A stretch of 64,000 bases of DNA. Origin: Caulobacter sp031457805 (lineage in GTDB: Bacteria; Pseudomonadota; Alphaproteobacteria; Caulobacterales; Caulobacteraceae). The notes below the pieces were generated by a model. The model worked only from the letters and a program-made list of their open reading frames with translations. It did not search any database and had not been told where the DNA came from. The position numbers and the translations under genes are program-made. The DNA is taken from assembly GCF_031457805.1 (NCBI RefSeq), contig NZ_JAVDXI010000001.1, forward strand, positions 248,001-312,000. The letters are read 5' to 3'. This document shows positions 40,634-49,435 of the stretch, piece after piece. Each line of letters starts with the position of its first letter. Within the stretch, counting starts at the first letter, position 1.

Positions 40634-41422
40634 TTAGCGAGCAGCGAAACGGACGGGTTGAGAACGGGCTTGCAAGGTCTGGGCCTGCGGGCCGACGGCG
40701 GCGAGGCCGGGCGCGACGGCGACCGCCTGAAGGACTTTTTTCGACAGGGTGTTCTGGACGGCGAACACGTCGCCGACGGCCGCTCCGGTGACCGCCTTGC
40801 CTTGAAGCGACAGGGAAATTCCGCTGTCTTCATAGGTGATGGTGATCAGGTCGCCGGTCTTGATGACCTGGGCGGCGGCGACGTCCTTCATGCCGACTGC
40901 GGCGCCTTCACGCAGGGGGCGCCTGGCGGCGAGGCCGATCACGGCGTCGGCGTCGCGGGGCGCATCGGCCGGCGCACCGGCCATCTTCACCCAGATGAGG
41001 TCCTGCGGCTGGACGATTTCGCCGGCCGAGAGGCTGCGGGCGTAGGCAAGAACTTCCACATTGGCGCGCGAGGCGCCCGCAAGGCGGGCTCCAGCGGCCG
41101 CAGCCGACGAGACGCCGCCGTTATCAACGCCCTCGCGGACGATGATCCGGCGCACGCCGTTGGCGTTGGTCCAGTCATAGCCGGCGCGACGGGCCGACAT
41201 CTGCACCTGGCCGGCGTCGAGCACGGCGGTGGCGCCCATGCGGGCGGCGACCACGACGTTGGCGGCGGGACCGCTGACGCCGTCGAAGAGATCGCCCAGC
41301 GTGATGCGCCCGTCGGCGTCGGTGGTGTCCATCCGCAGGGTCACCGGCGTTCCGGCGAAGGCGGGCGCCGAGAGGGCGGTGATCACCAGGGTGGCGGCGG
41401 CGGCGAAGAGGAAGGCCTTCAT
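40634..41422 (-). CDS. flgA: Flagellar basal-body P-ring formation chaperone
   Basis: FlgA is a periplasmic chaperone for assembly of the FlgI P-ring. The 262-residue protein has a signal peptide (ending SAPAFAG), an SAF-like domain (LSAGEIVQPQDLIWVKM), and the C-terminal block LRREGAAVGMKDVAAAQVIKTGDLITITYED with VQNTLSKKVLQA. It lies 4 bases after flgG and 13 bases before flgH, so it sits within one tight operon. Confidence 0.94.
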   Translation of the reverse strand: MKAFLFAAAATLVITALSAPAFAGTPVTLRMDTTDADGRITLGDLFDGVSGPAANVVVAARMGATAVLDAGQVQMSARRAGYDWTNANGVRRIIVREGVDNGGVSSAAAAGARLAGASRANVEVLAYARSLSAGEIVQPQDLIWVKMAGAPADAPRDADAVIGLAARRPLREGAAVGMKDVAAAQVIKTGDLITITYEDSGISLSLQGKAVTGAAVGDVFAVQNTLSKKVLQAVAVAPGLAAVGPQAQTLQARSQPVRFAAR

Positions 41423-41426
41423 GAGC

Positions 41427-42215
<789 letters not shown>

Positions 42216-42228
42216 CGGCTAGCGGTCC

Positions 42229-42966
42229 TTAATTGACTTTGCCCAGCCGCTCGACGGCGGTGCGCGACAGTTCAGCGGTGTTGTCCATCATCTTGGCGAC
42301 GCTCTCGTAAGCGCGCTGGATCTCGATCAGCTTGGTGATCTCGATAACCGGTTGGACGTTGGAGGCTTCCAGCATGCCCTGGTGGATCTGTGCGTCCGTG
42401 ACAGGCTGCGGGTTGGTGTTGGTGGTGTTGCGGTAGAGGTTGTCGCCGTCCTTGGCGAACGTCGACAGGTCGTCGGGGCGCACCAGCGCGATGCGACCCA
42501 CGCGGATCGCGCCTTGGCTGACGATGCCGTCCTTGCCGATGGTCACGGGGCCCAGGCGGGGATCGATGGTGATCTGGCCGCCGCCATCGTCCAGCACTGG
42601 CGCGCCGGCCTGGGTGACCAGCACGCCTTCGGGATTGGTGGTGAAACGGCCGTCACGGGTGTAGCGCTCGCCGCCGCCGGCCTGGACCTTGAAGAAGCCC
42701 ATGCCGTTGATCGCCAGGTCATAGTCGCCGCCCGTCTTGGTCATCGGACCCTGGGTGAAATTGCGGGCCACGCCGGTGTCCAAGACGAACTTGACCGGCG
42801 AGGACCCGTCCAGAGTCTTGGCCGGCTTGGCTTGTTCGGTGCGGACCATCAGGTTCTCGACCTTGAAGCCCGTGGTGTTGGCGTTGGCGATGTTGTTGGC
42901 CACGATGTCGAGCTCGCGGCGAAGCGTCATCTGACGCGACAGGCCGACATAAAGCGCGTTGTCCAT
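42229..42966 (-). CDS. flgF: Flagellar proximal rod protein
   Basis: FlgF is a proximal rod subunit. The 245-residue protein has ALYVGLSRQMTLRRELDIVANNIANANTTGFKVE at the N-terminus and ITKLIEIQRAYESVAKMMDNTAELSRTAV at the C-terminus, the shared rod-protein ends. First gene of the operon flgF-flgG-flgA-flgH. A sigma-54 promoter lies 50-65 bases upstream. Confidence 0.97.
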   Translation of the reverse strand: MDNALYVGLSRQMTLRRELDIVANNIANANTTGFKVENLMVRTEQAKPAKTLDGSSPVKFVLDTGVARNFTQGPMTKTGGDYDLAINGMGFFKVQAGGGERYTRDGRFTTNPEGVLVTQAGAPVLDDGGGQITIDPRLGPVTIGKDGIVSQGAIRVGRIALVRPDDLSTFAKDGDNLYRNTTNTNPQPVTDAQIHQGMLEASNVQPVIEITKLIEIQRAYESVAKMMDNTAELSRTAVERLGKVN

Positions 42967-43016
42967 GGCGAGTTAACTCGGGCGGCTGACGCGACAAATG
43001 CGTCGCAGCCTAGGAA

Positions 43017-43031
43017 GCAACCTTCGTGCCA
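43017..43031 (-). promoter_or_regulatory. Sigma-54 promoter (-24/-12) for the flgF operon
   Basis: On the minus strand TGGCACGAAGGTTGC is a full match to TGGCAC-N5-TTGC. The GC of the -12 element ends at 43017 and predicts a start of transcription near 43005, about 40 bases before the flgF ATG. Caulobacter late flagellar operons use RpoN with FlbD, as known from earlier work. Confidence 0.92.
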
Positions 43032-43129
43032 ACGCCAAAAGTTCATATAATTCAATAAATAGGAAGGTTAACGACGGGGTGTTGGGCGGAGTCTGCCGGG
43101 CAGATTCAGCCTGCGACTAATTGGCCGCC

Positions 43130-43145
43130 AAAACACATCGTTAAC
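43130..43145 (+). promoter_or_regulatory. CtrA-box-like sequence before fliL
   Basis: AAAA-CACATCG-TTAAC fits TTAA-N7-TTAAC with a full right half and half-matched left half. It lies 48 bases upstream of the fliL GTG and overlaps the region expected for its promoter. CtrA control of the early fliL operon is established in C. crescentus; the exact site here is my reading. Confidence 0.65.
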
Positions 43146-43192
43146 CATGCTTCACGCATGAGTACGGGCATAGATTCCAAGGAACCGCGCGC

Positions 43193-43807
43193 GTGGCCAA
43201 GAAACCGGAAAAGGAAGCTCCCGCTCCCGAAGGCGAAGAGGGCGCTGAAGGCGAAGCTCCGGCTAAGAAAAAGCCGCCAATCCTGATCATCGCGATCGCT
43301 GCGGGCGTGCTCGTTCTGGGCGGCGGCGGCGCGGCCGCTTTTTTCCTGATGAAGCCCAAGCCCGCCGCCGAAGCCGGCGAGCACGGCGAAAAGAAGGAAG
43401 AAAAGAAGGAAAAGAAAAAGGAAAAGAAGGAAGAGAAGAAGGAAGGCGAGAAGGGCGCCGAGGGCGCCGCCGGCACGCCGGTGATCAAGGAAGGGCCTGA
43501 CGGCGTAGTGTTCTACACGCTGCCCGACATCGTCGTGAACATGCAGACCGCTGACGGCAAGTCGACTTTCCTGAAGCTGAAGCTGACCTTCGAGCTGCCT
43601 GACGAGGAAACGGCTGATGAGCTGACGCCGAATCTCCCCAGGTTGCAGGACATGTTCCAGACCTTCCTTCGCGAGTTGCGTCCTGAGGACCTGAACGGCA
43701 GCCAGGGCACTTACCAGCTGCGCGTGGAGCTGCTGCGGCGGGTGAACCTGGTCGCAGCGCCGGCCAAGGTGAACGCCGTGCTCATCGAGGAGATGCTGAT
43801 CAACTAG
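43193..43807 (+). CDS. fliL: Flagellar basal-body-associated protein FliL
   Basis: FliL is an inner-membrane protein next to the stator and basal body, needed for rotation in Caulobacter. The 204-residue protein starts with GTG, has a charged cytoplasmic N-terminus, one membrane segment (ILIIAIAAGVLVLGGGGAAAFFL, about 32-54), then an unusually long Lys/Glu tract (about 60-90), and the stomatin-like periplasmic domain with FYTLPDIVVNMQTADGKSTFLKLKLTFEL and LRVELLRRVNLV. It is followed by fliM, 27 bases on. Confidence 0.95.
   Translation: MAKKPEKEAPAPEGEEGAEGEAPAKKKPPILIIAIAAGVLVLGGGGAAAFFLMKPKPAAEAGEHGEKKEEKKEKKKEKKEEKKEGEKGAEGAAGTPVIKEGPDGVVFYTLPDIVVNMQTADGKSTFLKLKLTFELPDEETADELTPNLPRLQDMFQTFLRELRPEDLNGSQGTYQLRVELLRRVNLVAAPAKVNAVLIEEMLIN
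43384..43450. repeat. Purine-rich simple-sequence tract inside fliL
   Basis: The sequence is runs of GAAAAGAAGGAA-type repeats, almost pure A/G for about 65 bases, coding for the Lys/Glu linker of FliL. Such tracts change length by slippage and may vary between strains in steps of three bases without breaking the gene. Confidence 0.8.
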
Positions 43808-43834
43808 TCCTCGGGGCTGGTTGGGCGAACGATC

Positions 43835-44959
43835 ATGGCGGACGAACTCGACGATCAGGCGGCGATGGCCCAGTGGGCCTCGGAGAACCCTCCCGGAGGC
43901 GACGAGGGGGTGAACCAGTTTGGCGATTTTTCCGGCGGCATGGGCGGCTGGGACGATGGCGGCGGCGACGGCGCCTCCGAGCGGATTCTGAACCAGGACG
44001 AAATCGACAGTCTCCTGGGCTTCGATCTTTCGGGCGATGGTTCCGACGACCGGACCGGCATCCGCGCCATCATCAACTCGGCGCTGGTGTCTTACGAGCG
44101 TCTGCCGATGCTCGAGATCGTCTTCGACCGCCTGGTGCGGTTGATGACGACCAGCTTGCGGAACTTCACCTCCGACAACGTCGAGGTCAGCCTCGACAAC
44201 ATCAGCTCGATCCGTTTCGGCGACTATCTGAACTCGATCCCGCTGCCGGCCATCCTGGCGGTGTTCCGCGCCGAGGAGCTGGACAACTACGGCCTGCTGA
44301 CGGTCGACTCGAACCTGATCTACTCGATCGTCGACGTTCTGCTGGGCGGCCGTCGTGGCACGGCCGCGATGCGCATCGAGGGGCGTCCTTACACCACGAT
44401 CGAGCGCGTGCTGGTGCAGCGGATGATCGAGGTGGTGCTGCATGACCTGAAGAGCGCTTTCGAGCCGCTGCATCCGGTCAGCTTCTCGCTGGATCGCCTG
44501 GAGACCAACCCGCGCTTCGCCGCCATCGCCCGTCCCGCAAACGCGGCCATCCTCGTCAAGCTGCGGATCGACATGGAAGACCGCGGCGGCCGTATCGAGC
44601 TCTTGCTGCCCTATGCGACGCTGGAACCCATCCGGAAGATGCTGCTGCAGCAGTTCATGGGTGAGAAGTTCGGTCGCGACAACATCTGGGAAGGCCACTT
44701 GGCCACCGAGCTGTGGAGCACGCAGATGGAGGTCCGCGCCGTTCTCGACGAGCAGCAGGTGCCGCTGTCGCGCGTGCTGAACATGCAGGTCGGCGACACT
44801 CTGATGCTGAACGCCACGCCTGATAGCCTGGTGGAGCTGCGCGCCGGCGCCATTCCGCTGACGCGCGGACGCATGGGGCGCCGCAACCATTCGATCGCCG
44901 TCCGGGCCGAGGCGCCCCTGACGCCGGCGGCGAAGAAGGCCGTGCAGAAGCTGAAATGA
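43835..44959 (+). CDS. fliM: Flagellar motor switch protein FliM
   Basis: FliM joins FliG and FliN in the C-ring and binds CheY-P to switch rotation. The 374-residue protein has an acidic/Gly-rich extension of about 50 residues, then the CheY-binding type helix ILNQDEIDSLLGF (about 51-63), then the FliM core (RFGDYLNSIPLPAILAVFRAEEL, VDVLLGGRRGT) and the C-terminal SpoA domain. The extension is longer than in E. coli, where the EIDALL motif is at the N-terminus. Its stop overlaps the next start (ATGA). Confidence 0.97.
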   Translation: MADELDDQAAMAQWASENPPGGDEGVNQFGDFSGGMGGWDDGGGDGASERILNQDEIDSLLGFDLSGDGSDDRTGIRAIINSALVSYERLPMLEIVFDRLVRLMTTSLRNFTSDNVEVSLDNISSIRFGDYLNSIPLPAILAVFRAEELDNYGLLTVDSNLIYSIVDVLLGGRRGTAAMRIEGRPYTTIERVLVQRMIEVVLHDLKSAFEPLHPVSFSLDRLETNPRFAAIARPANAAILVKLRIDMEDRGGRIELLLPYATLEPIRKMLLQQFMGEKFGRDNIWEGHLATELWSTQMEVRAVLDEQQVPLSRVLNMQVGDTLMLNATPDSLVELRAGAIPLTRGRMGRRNHSIAVRAEAPLTPAAKKAVQKLK

Positions 44960-45540
44960 GCATCGTCGCCCTGGCCATGAATGGTTTCCTGGCGGTGCTG
45001 CTGATCGCGGCGCTGATCTTTGGCTGGCGTCTTGAACGCCGGCTCAAGGCGCTGCGCGACAGCCACGAAGGGTTCGCCAAGGCTGTCGCCGACCTCGACC
45101 AGGCCGCTGCGCGCGCCGAGCAGGGGCTCGCCGACCTGCGCGCCGCCACCGACGAGGCCGCCGAGACGCTGGCCGTGCGGATCGAGCGCGCCCAGGCGCT
45201 GGCGGCGCAACTGGAAGAGCGGGTCAACCGGCCTGTGTCGCCCTCGGCCCAAGCCGCTCCTGAGCGCGAGGCGTCCGCCCGTCCGTCGCGCGCGATAGAG
45301 GCCTCGCCGACCGCTTCGGTCAGTGAGCGCCGTCTGTCGGCGGCGGACTTCGAGCGTCTGCTCGAGCGAGAAGATCGAGTCGAGCGCGCCGCGCGCGGCG
45401 AACCGACGCCGCGTCCTGCGCCGCGCCCAAATTTGCCCCCTGAAACCCCGCGTTCACGAGCGCGGGTCGATGATGACCTGTTCGACGGGGCGGTTGATCC
45501 CCCGCGCCCTGCCAGCAATCCACGAGCGCCACGCCGATGA
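44956..45540 (+). CDS. pflI: Flagellar positioning protein PflI (DUF6468 family)
   Basis: The 194-residue bitopic protein has one membrane segment (about 6-22, ALAMNGFLAVLLIAALIFGW), a coiled coil (RLERRLKALRDSHEGFAKAV through AAQLEERV), and a Pro/Arg-rich C-terminus (RPAPRPNLPPETPRSRARVD). PflI in C. crescentus is a bitopic protein with a proline-rich region that helps place the flagellum at the pole and is encoded just after fliM, matching this gene. Start and stop overlap neighbours. Identity from position and features, not a search. Confidence 0.75.
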   Translation: MSIVALAMNGFLAVLLIAALIFGWRLERRLKALRDSHEGFAKAVADLDQAAARAEQGLADLRAATDEAAETLAVRIERAQALAAQLEERVNRPVSPSAQAAPEREASARPSRAIEASPTASVSERRLSAADFERLLEREDRVERAARGEPTPRPAPRPNLPPETPRSRARVDDDLFDGAVDPPRPASNPRAPRR

Positions 45541-46319
45541 AGAATATTCCGCGCATCCTGCCCCTGATCGGCGTCGCCGCAGGCGGCGTGCTCGCCATCA
45601 ACGCCCTGTCGGGCGCCAAGTCGCTGCCCGACCTCGTTAGCGGCGCCAAGGCGTTCGCCGAGGGCGTCGCCAAGCCCGAAGCCAAGGAAGGCGAAGAGGC
45701 CCCCTCGGCCGAAGGCGCCGCACAGCCCGCCGCCGCGAAAGCGCCGCCGCCCCGGGTGTGTGCGCCGTCAGCCGACGCCCTGGCGCGGGAGGCGGGTCTT
45801 TCGCCGGCTGAACTGCGCATCCTGCAAAGCCTGGGCGCGCGCCGGGGGCAGCTGGATCAACGCGAGCAGGATATCGACGTCCAGCTTCAGCTGCTGGCGG
45901 CCGCGGAGGCCAAGCTCGACGCCAGGATGAAGGCCCTGACCGGGCTGAAGGGCGACATTCAGGGGCTCCTGGGCCAGGTCGACGCCCAGAAGCAGGCTGA
46001 GGTCGATCGGCTGGTGGTCGTCTATCAGGGCATGAAGCCCAAGGACGCGGCCGCCCGGATGACCTTGCTTTCGGACGAGGTTCGACTGCCGATCGCGGCC
46101 AAGATGAAGGAAAAGACGCTGGCGATGATCCTGGCCAACATGGCTCCGGGCGACGCCAAGATCTTGACCGAACGCCTCGCCTCGCGCCTCACCAATCCGG
46201 CGGTGGACAAAGGCAAGGCTGCGGTCGCTGATAACGCCGCGCCCGGCCAGCGCGCCGCTGGCCCGCTGGCGGGGGCGACGCCCGCCGCCGCCAAGCCGCC
46301 CGCTCCCCAGGCTGGTTAA
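45537..46319 (+). CDS. MotE-like flagellar protein (MgtE N-terminal-type helical domain)
   Basis: The 260-residue protein has an N-terminal membrane or signal segment (MKNIPRILPLIGVAAGGVLAI), an Ala/Glu-rich linker, a coiled coil (about 95-150, GQLDQREQDIDVQLQLLAA), and a helical repeat domain (VYQGMKPKDAAARMTLLSDE ... ILANMAPGDAKILTERLASR) like MgtE N-terminal or FliG-like armadillo helices. This matches MotE, a periplasmic chaperone for MotC in rhizobia. ATGA overlap with the previous gene. Confidence 0.85.
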   Translation: MKNIPRILPLIGVAAGGVLAINALSGAKSLPDLVSGAKAFAEGVAKPEAKEGEEAPSAEGAAQPAAAKAPPPRVCAPSADALAREAGLSPAELRILQSLGARRGQLDQREQDIDVQLQLLAAAEAKLDARMKALTGLKGDIQGLLGQVDAQKQAEVDRLVVVYQGMKPKDAAARMTLLSDEVRLPIAAKMKEKTLAMILANMAPGDAKILTERLASRLTNPAVDKGKAAVADNAAPGQRAAGPLAGATPAAAKPPAPQAG

Positions 46320-46328
46320 GGGAGGCCC

Positions 46329-49202
46329 ATGACCCTCCGTCAGCTCCTGCGTTCCAGCGTCGCCGCCGCGTGCATCGCGGGCACGCTGGCGCCGACCGGC
46401 TACGCCGCGCCACCGCCGACGGCTGCGCGCGGGGCGCTGGACGTGCGTGTCGCGCAGGCGGCGGAGTTCTCACGGGTCGAGTTCCACTGGGCCGGCGGCG
46501 CGCGAATGACGCCCGTCCGGCAAGGCCAGACCCTGGTCCTGCGGTTCAGTCGCGACGCCAATCCTGATCTGTCCGCGCTGAGGATCGCGCCACCGCGCTG
46601 GATCAAGTCAGCGGACGCCCGCCGCGTGAACGGCGTGTTGGAAATCGTTCTGACCCTGACCGATGACGCCGACGCCAAGCTCGGCACGGCGGACGGCGTC
46701 GACTTCGTCAATATCTATCCCAAGGCGGGCGTCATCGCCTCCGCCGCAGCGGCGTCTCCGGCGACGGCGGCTGCGCCGATCGGCCGCCCCAATCCCATGC
46801 CGCGCGACGGCGTCGTTCGGGCCGGGATCGAGCGGCGGGACGGGCAGGTCACGCTGTCGTTCGACTGGGCCGCGCCGGCCGGTGCGGCGGTCTTCCGGCG
46901 AGGCGAGGCGGTGTGGATCGTCTTCGACACGCCCGCCCGGCTCGACATCTCCAAGCTGCCCGGCACGACGCCGCGCTATTCGAAACTGCAAGTCTATCGC
47001 GGGGCCGACTATGTCGCCCTTCGCGTCGTCGCCCCGCCTGGGGAGCCCTATGTCGCGGTCGGGTCAGGTCCGTCCTGGCGGGTCAGCTTCGGCGCGGGAC
47101 CGCAGCAGAGCCCGGAGATCATTCAGGTCACGCGCGCCGAGCAGTCGCCTTCGGCCGCGCTCTCCGCCGCCGTCGCTGGCGTCACGCGGGCGATCTGGGT
47201 CGACGATCCTGCGGTCGGCGACCGCATCATCGTCGCGCCGGCCCTGGCGCCGGCCAAGGGACTGCCGTCGCGTCGCGAGTACGTCGAGTTTGCGCTCCTG
47301 CAATCGGCGCAGGGCTTGGCTGCAGAAGCCTACGCCGCCGACCTGATGGTCCAGGCGCAGGCCGATCAGGTGCGGATCGGCCGCCCCAAGGGGCTCGCCC
47401 TGTCGCCAGCCTCTGCGGCAGCCCCGCCGGAGGAGGCGACCGCCGGCGCGCCGCAGCCGCTGTCGATGCCGGCGCTCATCGACCTGGAAACTTGGCCCAA
47501 GACAGGCTCGGGCGGGTTCCTGGCGCGATACAATGCGCTGCAGAGCGCCGTTTCGGCGGCGACCGATGATGAGGCTGACGTCGGCGCAAGGCTGGCGCTG
47601 GCCCGCTTCCTGGTCGGCTCACAGATGTCATTCGAGGCGATCGGGGTCCTGAACGCGGGCGCGCGCAAGCATCAGACCTTGATGGGCAATCCCGAGTTCC
47701 GCGGTCTGCGGGGCGTGGCGCGCGTGCTGGCGGGGCGTCTCTCGGAAGCTGACGCGGACTTCTCGTCGCCGGTGCTGGCCGACGAGCCGTCGAGCGCCCT
47801 CTGGCGCGGCTACATCTCGGCCAAGAACGGCCAATGGCTCGATGCGCGCACCCAGTTCGCCAACGGGTCCCGCGCGCTGGATCTCTTCCCGCCGATCTGG
47901 CGAGCGCGTTTCCTGAAGGCCCAGGCCGAGGCGGCGTTGGGCGTCGGGGACCTGACCGGCGCCATGCAGTCGGTGACCAAAGCCCTGGCTCTGGCGAAGA
48001 TCCCGATCGAAGACCAACTCGACATCCGCTTGGTCCAGGCTCGAATCTTCGAGGCCAAGGGCGAGAAGGTGCGTGCGCAGCGCATGTACACGGCTATCGC
48101 GAAGGCGCCGATCGATCGCATCGCCGCGCCCGCCACCTTGCATGCGACCCAGCTTCAATACGCTCGCGGCGAGATCAACGCGACCAAGGCGGCCGAAATG
48201 CTGAACCAGCTCCGCTATCGCTGGCGCGGCGACGGCGTCGAGCTGGAAGTCATTCGCGCGCTGGGCAAGCTCTACATCGACCAGGGGCAGTATCGCGAGG
48301 CGCTGGAGGCTTTGCGGTCTGCGGGACGTCGTCTGTCGGACCGCCCTGAGGCCGTCGCGCTGCAGAACGATCTCTCCGAAGCCTTCCGCCAGCTCTTCCT
48401 GCAAGGTCTGGCCGACGGCATGCAGCCGATCCAGGCCGTGGGATTGTTCTATGACTTCCAGGATCTGACGCCGATCGGCGCGGACGGCGACCAGATGGTG
48501 CGCAATCTCGTGCGCCGACTGGTTGATGTGGACCTGCTGGGCGATGCGGCCAAGCTGCTGAAGTACCAGGTCGAGAACCGCCTGAACGGCGTTTCGAAAG
48601 CTCAGGTCGCGACGGATCTGGCCTGGATCTACCTGATGGACAAGAAGCCCGAGGACGCGCTGAACACCATCAACGCGACTCGCACCACGATCCTGCCGCC
48701 TGCGCTCAACGCCGAGCGTCGCCTGGCCACGGCGCGCGCTCTGATGGGGCTTGGGCGCTACGACGCGGCGCTTGATCTTGTCGAGACGGACGCCAGTCGC
48801 GACGGACAGGAAATTCGCGGCGAAATCGCCTGGAAGCAAAGGTCTTGGCCGGCGGCGGGCGCGCTCTATGAGCGCTCCCTGGGCGACCGCTTCAGAACGG
48901 GTGGGGCGCTGAGCGCCGCCGAAGAGGCCCGTCTGCTGCGCGCCGCCGTGGCCTATAGCCTGGCCGATGATGACGCCGCGCTTGGGCGTCTCCGCGCCCG
49001 CTGGTCCGGCTTTGTCGATACGGCGAGCAACCCCGAAGGTCTCCGGGTGGCGCTGCAGGGCATGTCGCTCGGCTCGGTGTCCGCGTCCGATTTCGGACGG
49101 GTGTCCGCTGATAACGAGGCGTTCAACGGCTGGATTGGGCGCCTGAAGGAACGCTTCCGCACCGGGCAGCCTGCGGGGGCGCCAGCGCGCGCGGGCGGTT
49201 AG
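46329..49202 (+). CDS. Large tetratricopeptide-like protein of the flagellar operon
   Basis: The 957-residue product has a signal peptide (MTLRQLLRSSVAAACIAGTLAPTGYA) and an N-terminal beta region with AMIN-like pieces (FSRVEFHWAGGARMTPVRQGQ, repeated as GQVTLSFDWAAPAGAAVFRRG). From about residue 370 to the end it is all-helical TPR-like repeats (YREALEALRSAGRRL, KKPEDALNTINATRT). It is the fifth gene after fliL-fliM-pflI-motE-like, nine bases behind. It is conserved at flagellar loci in related bacteria as I recall; the role is unknown, possibly periplasmic scaffolding. Confidence 0.8.
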   Translation: MTLRQLLRSSVAAACIAGTLAPTGYAAPPPTAARGALDVRVAQAAEFSRVEFHWAGGARMTPVRQGQTLVLRFSRDANPDLSALRIAPPRWIKSADARRVNGVLEIVLTLTDDADAKLGTADGVDFVNIYPKAGVIASAAAASPATAAAPIGRPNPMPRDGVVRAGIERRDGQVTLSFDWAAPAGAAVFRRGEAVWIVFDTPARLDISKLPGTTPRYSKLQVYRGADYVALRVVAPPGEPYVAVGSGPSWRVSFGAGPQQSPEIIQVTRAEQSPSAALSAAVAGVTRAIWVDDPAVGDRIIVAPALAPAKGLPSRREYVEFALLQSAQGLAAEAYAADLMVQAQADQVRIGRPKGLALSPASAAAPPEEATAGAPQPLSMPALIDLETWPKTGSGGFLARYNALQSAVSAATDDEADVGARLALARFLVGSQMSFEAIGVLNAGARKHQTLMGNPEFRGLRGVARVLAGRLSEADADFSSPVLADEPSSALWRGYISAKNGQWLDARTQFANGSRALDLFPPIWRARFLKAQAEAALGVGDLTGAMQSVTKALALAKIPIEDQLDIRLVQARIFEAKGEKVRAQRMYTAIAKAPIDRIAAPATLHATQLQYARGEINATKAAEMLNQLRYRWRGDGVELEVIRALGKLYIDQGQYREALEALRSAGRRLSDRPEAVALQNDLSEAFRQLFLQGLADGMQPIQAVGLFYDFQDLTPIGADGDQMVRNLVRRLVDVDLLGDAAKLLKYQVENRLNGVSKAQVATDLAWIYLMDKKPEDALNTINATRTTILPPALNAERRLATARALMGLGRYDAALDLVETDASRDGQEIRGEIAWKQRSWPAAGALYERSLGDRFRTGGALSAAEEARLLRAAVAYSLADDDAALGRLRARWSGFVDTASNPEGLRVALQGMSLGSVSASDFGRVSADNEAFNGWIGRLKERFRTGQPAGAPARAGG

Positions 49203-49406
49203 GGCAGGGCTCACCGCAAACGACCACGTGACGGGCCATCCAGGGGCATGGCGTTTCAGGCTGGCGTGAAAACCGGCGAAATATCTGATCTGAAATCGGA
49301 TTGGTCTTATGGCGGGCCTCGGGCGATTGGCCTAGTTAGGGCCCCGCCGCGCGCCAATCGGATGAGCGTGACGCGCGACCGCTTGCCTTTGACTCGCAGG
49401 CATGTC

Positions 49407-49422
49407 ATGACAACGTTGTCAT
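49407..49422. promoter_or_regulatory. LacI-type operator before zwf
   Basis: ATGACAACGTTGTCAT is a perfect 16-base palindrome 13 bases before the zwf TTG start. A TTGACT at 49389-49394 could be the -35 element, so a bound repressor would sit on the promoter or the first transcribed bases. The TGACA-N4-TGTCA pattern recurs at 54446-54461 and 55572-55585. Confidence 0.82.
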
Positions 49423-49435
49423 AGGGTGGACGACA

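Noticed and set aside
47628..49214. A 528-codon open frame antisense to the TPR-like gene
   Set aside because: No ribosome site and composition typical of antisense frames; the plus-strand gene is continuous with the flagellar operon.
49300..49400. Small RNA gene before zwf
   Set aside because: No stable stem-loop with a U tract and no promoter pattern; the region is explained as the zwf upstream region.
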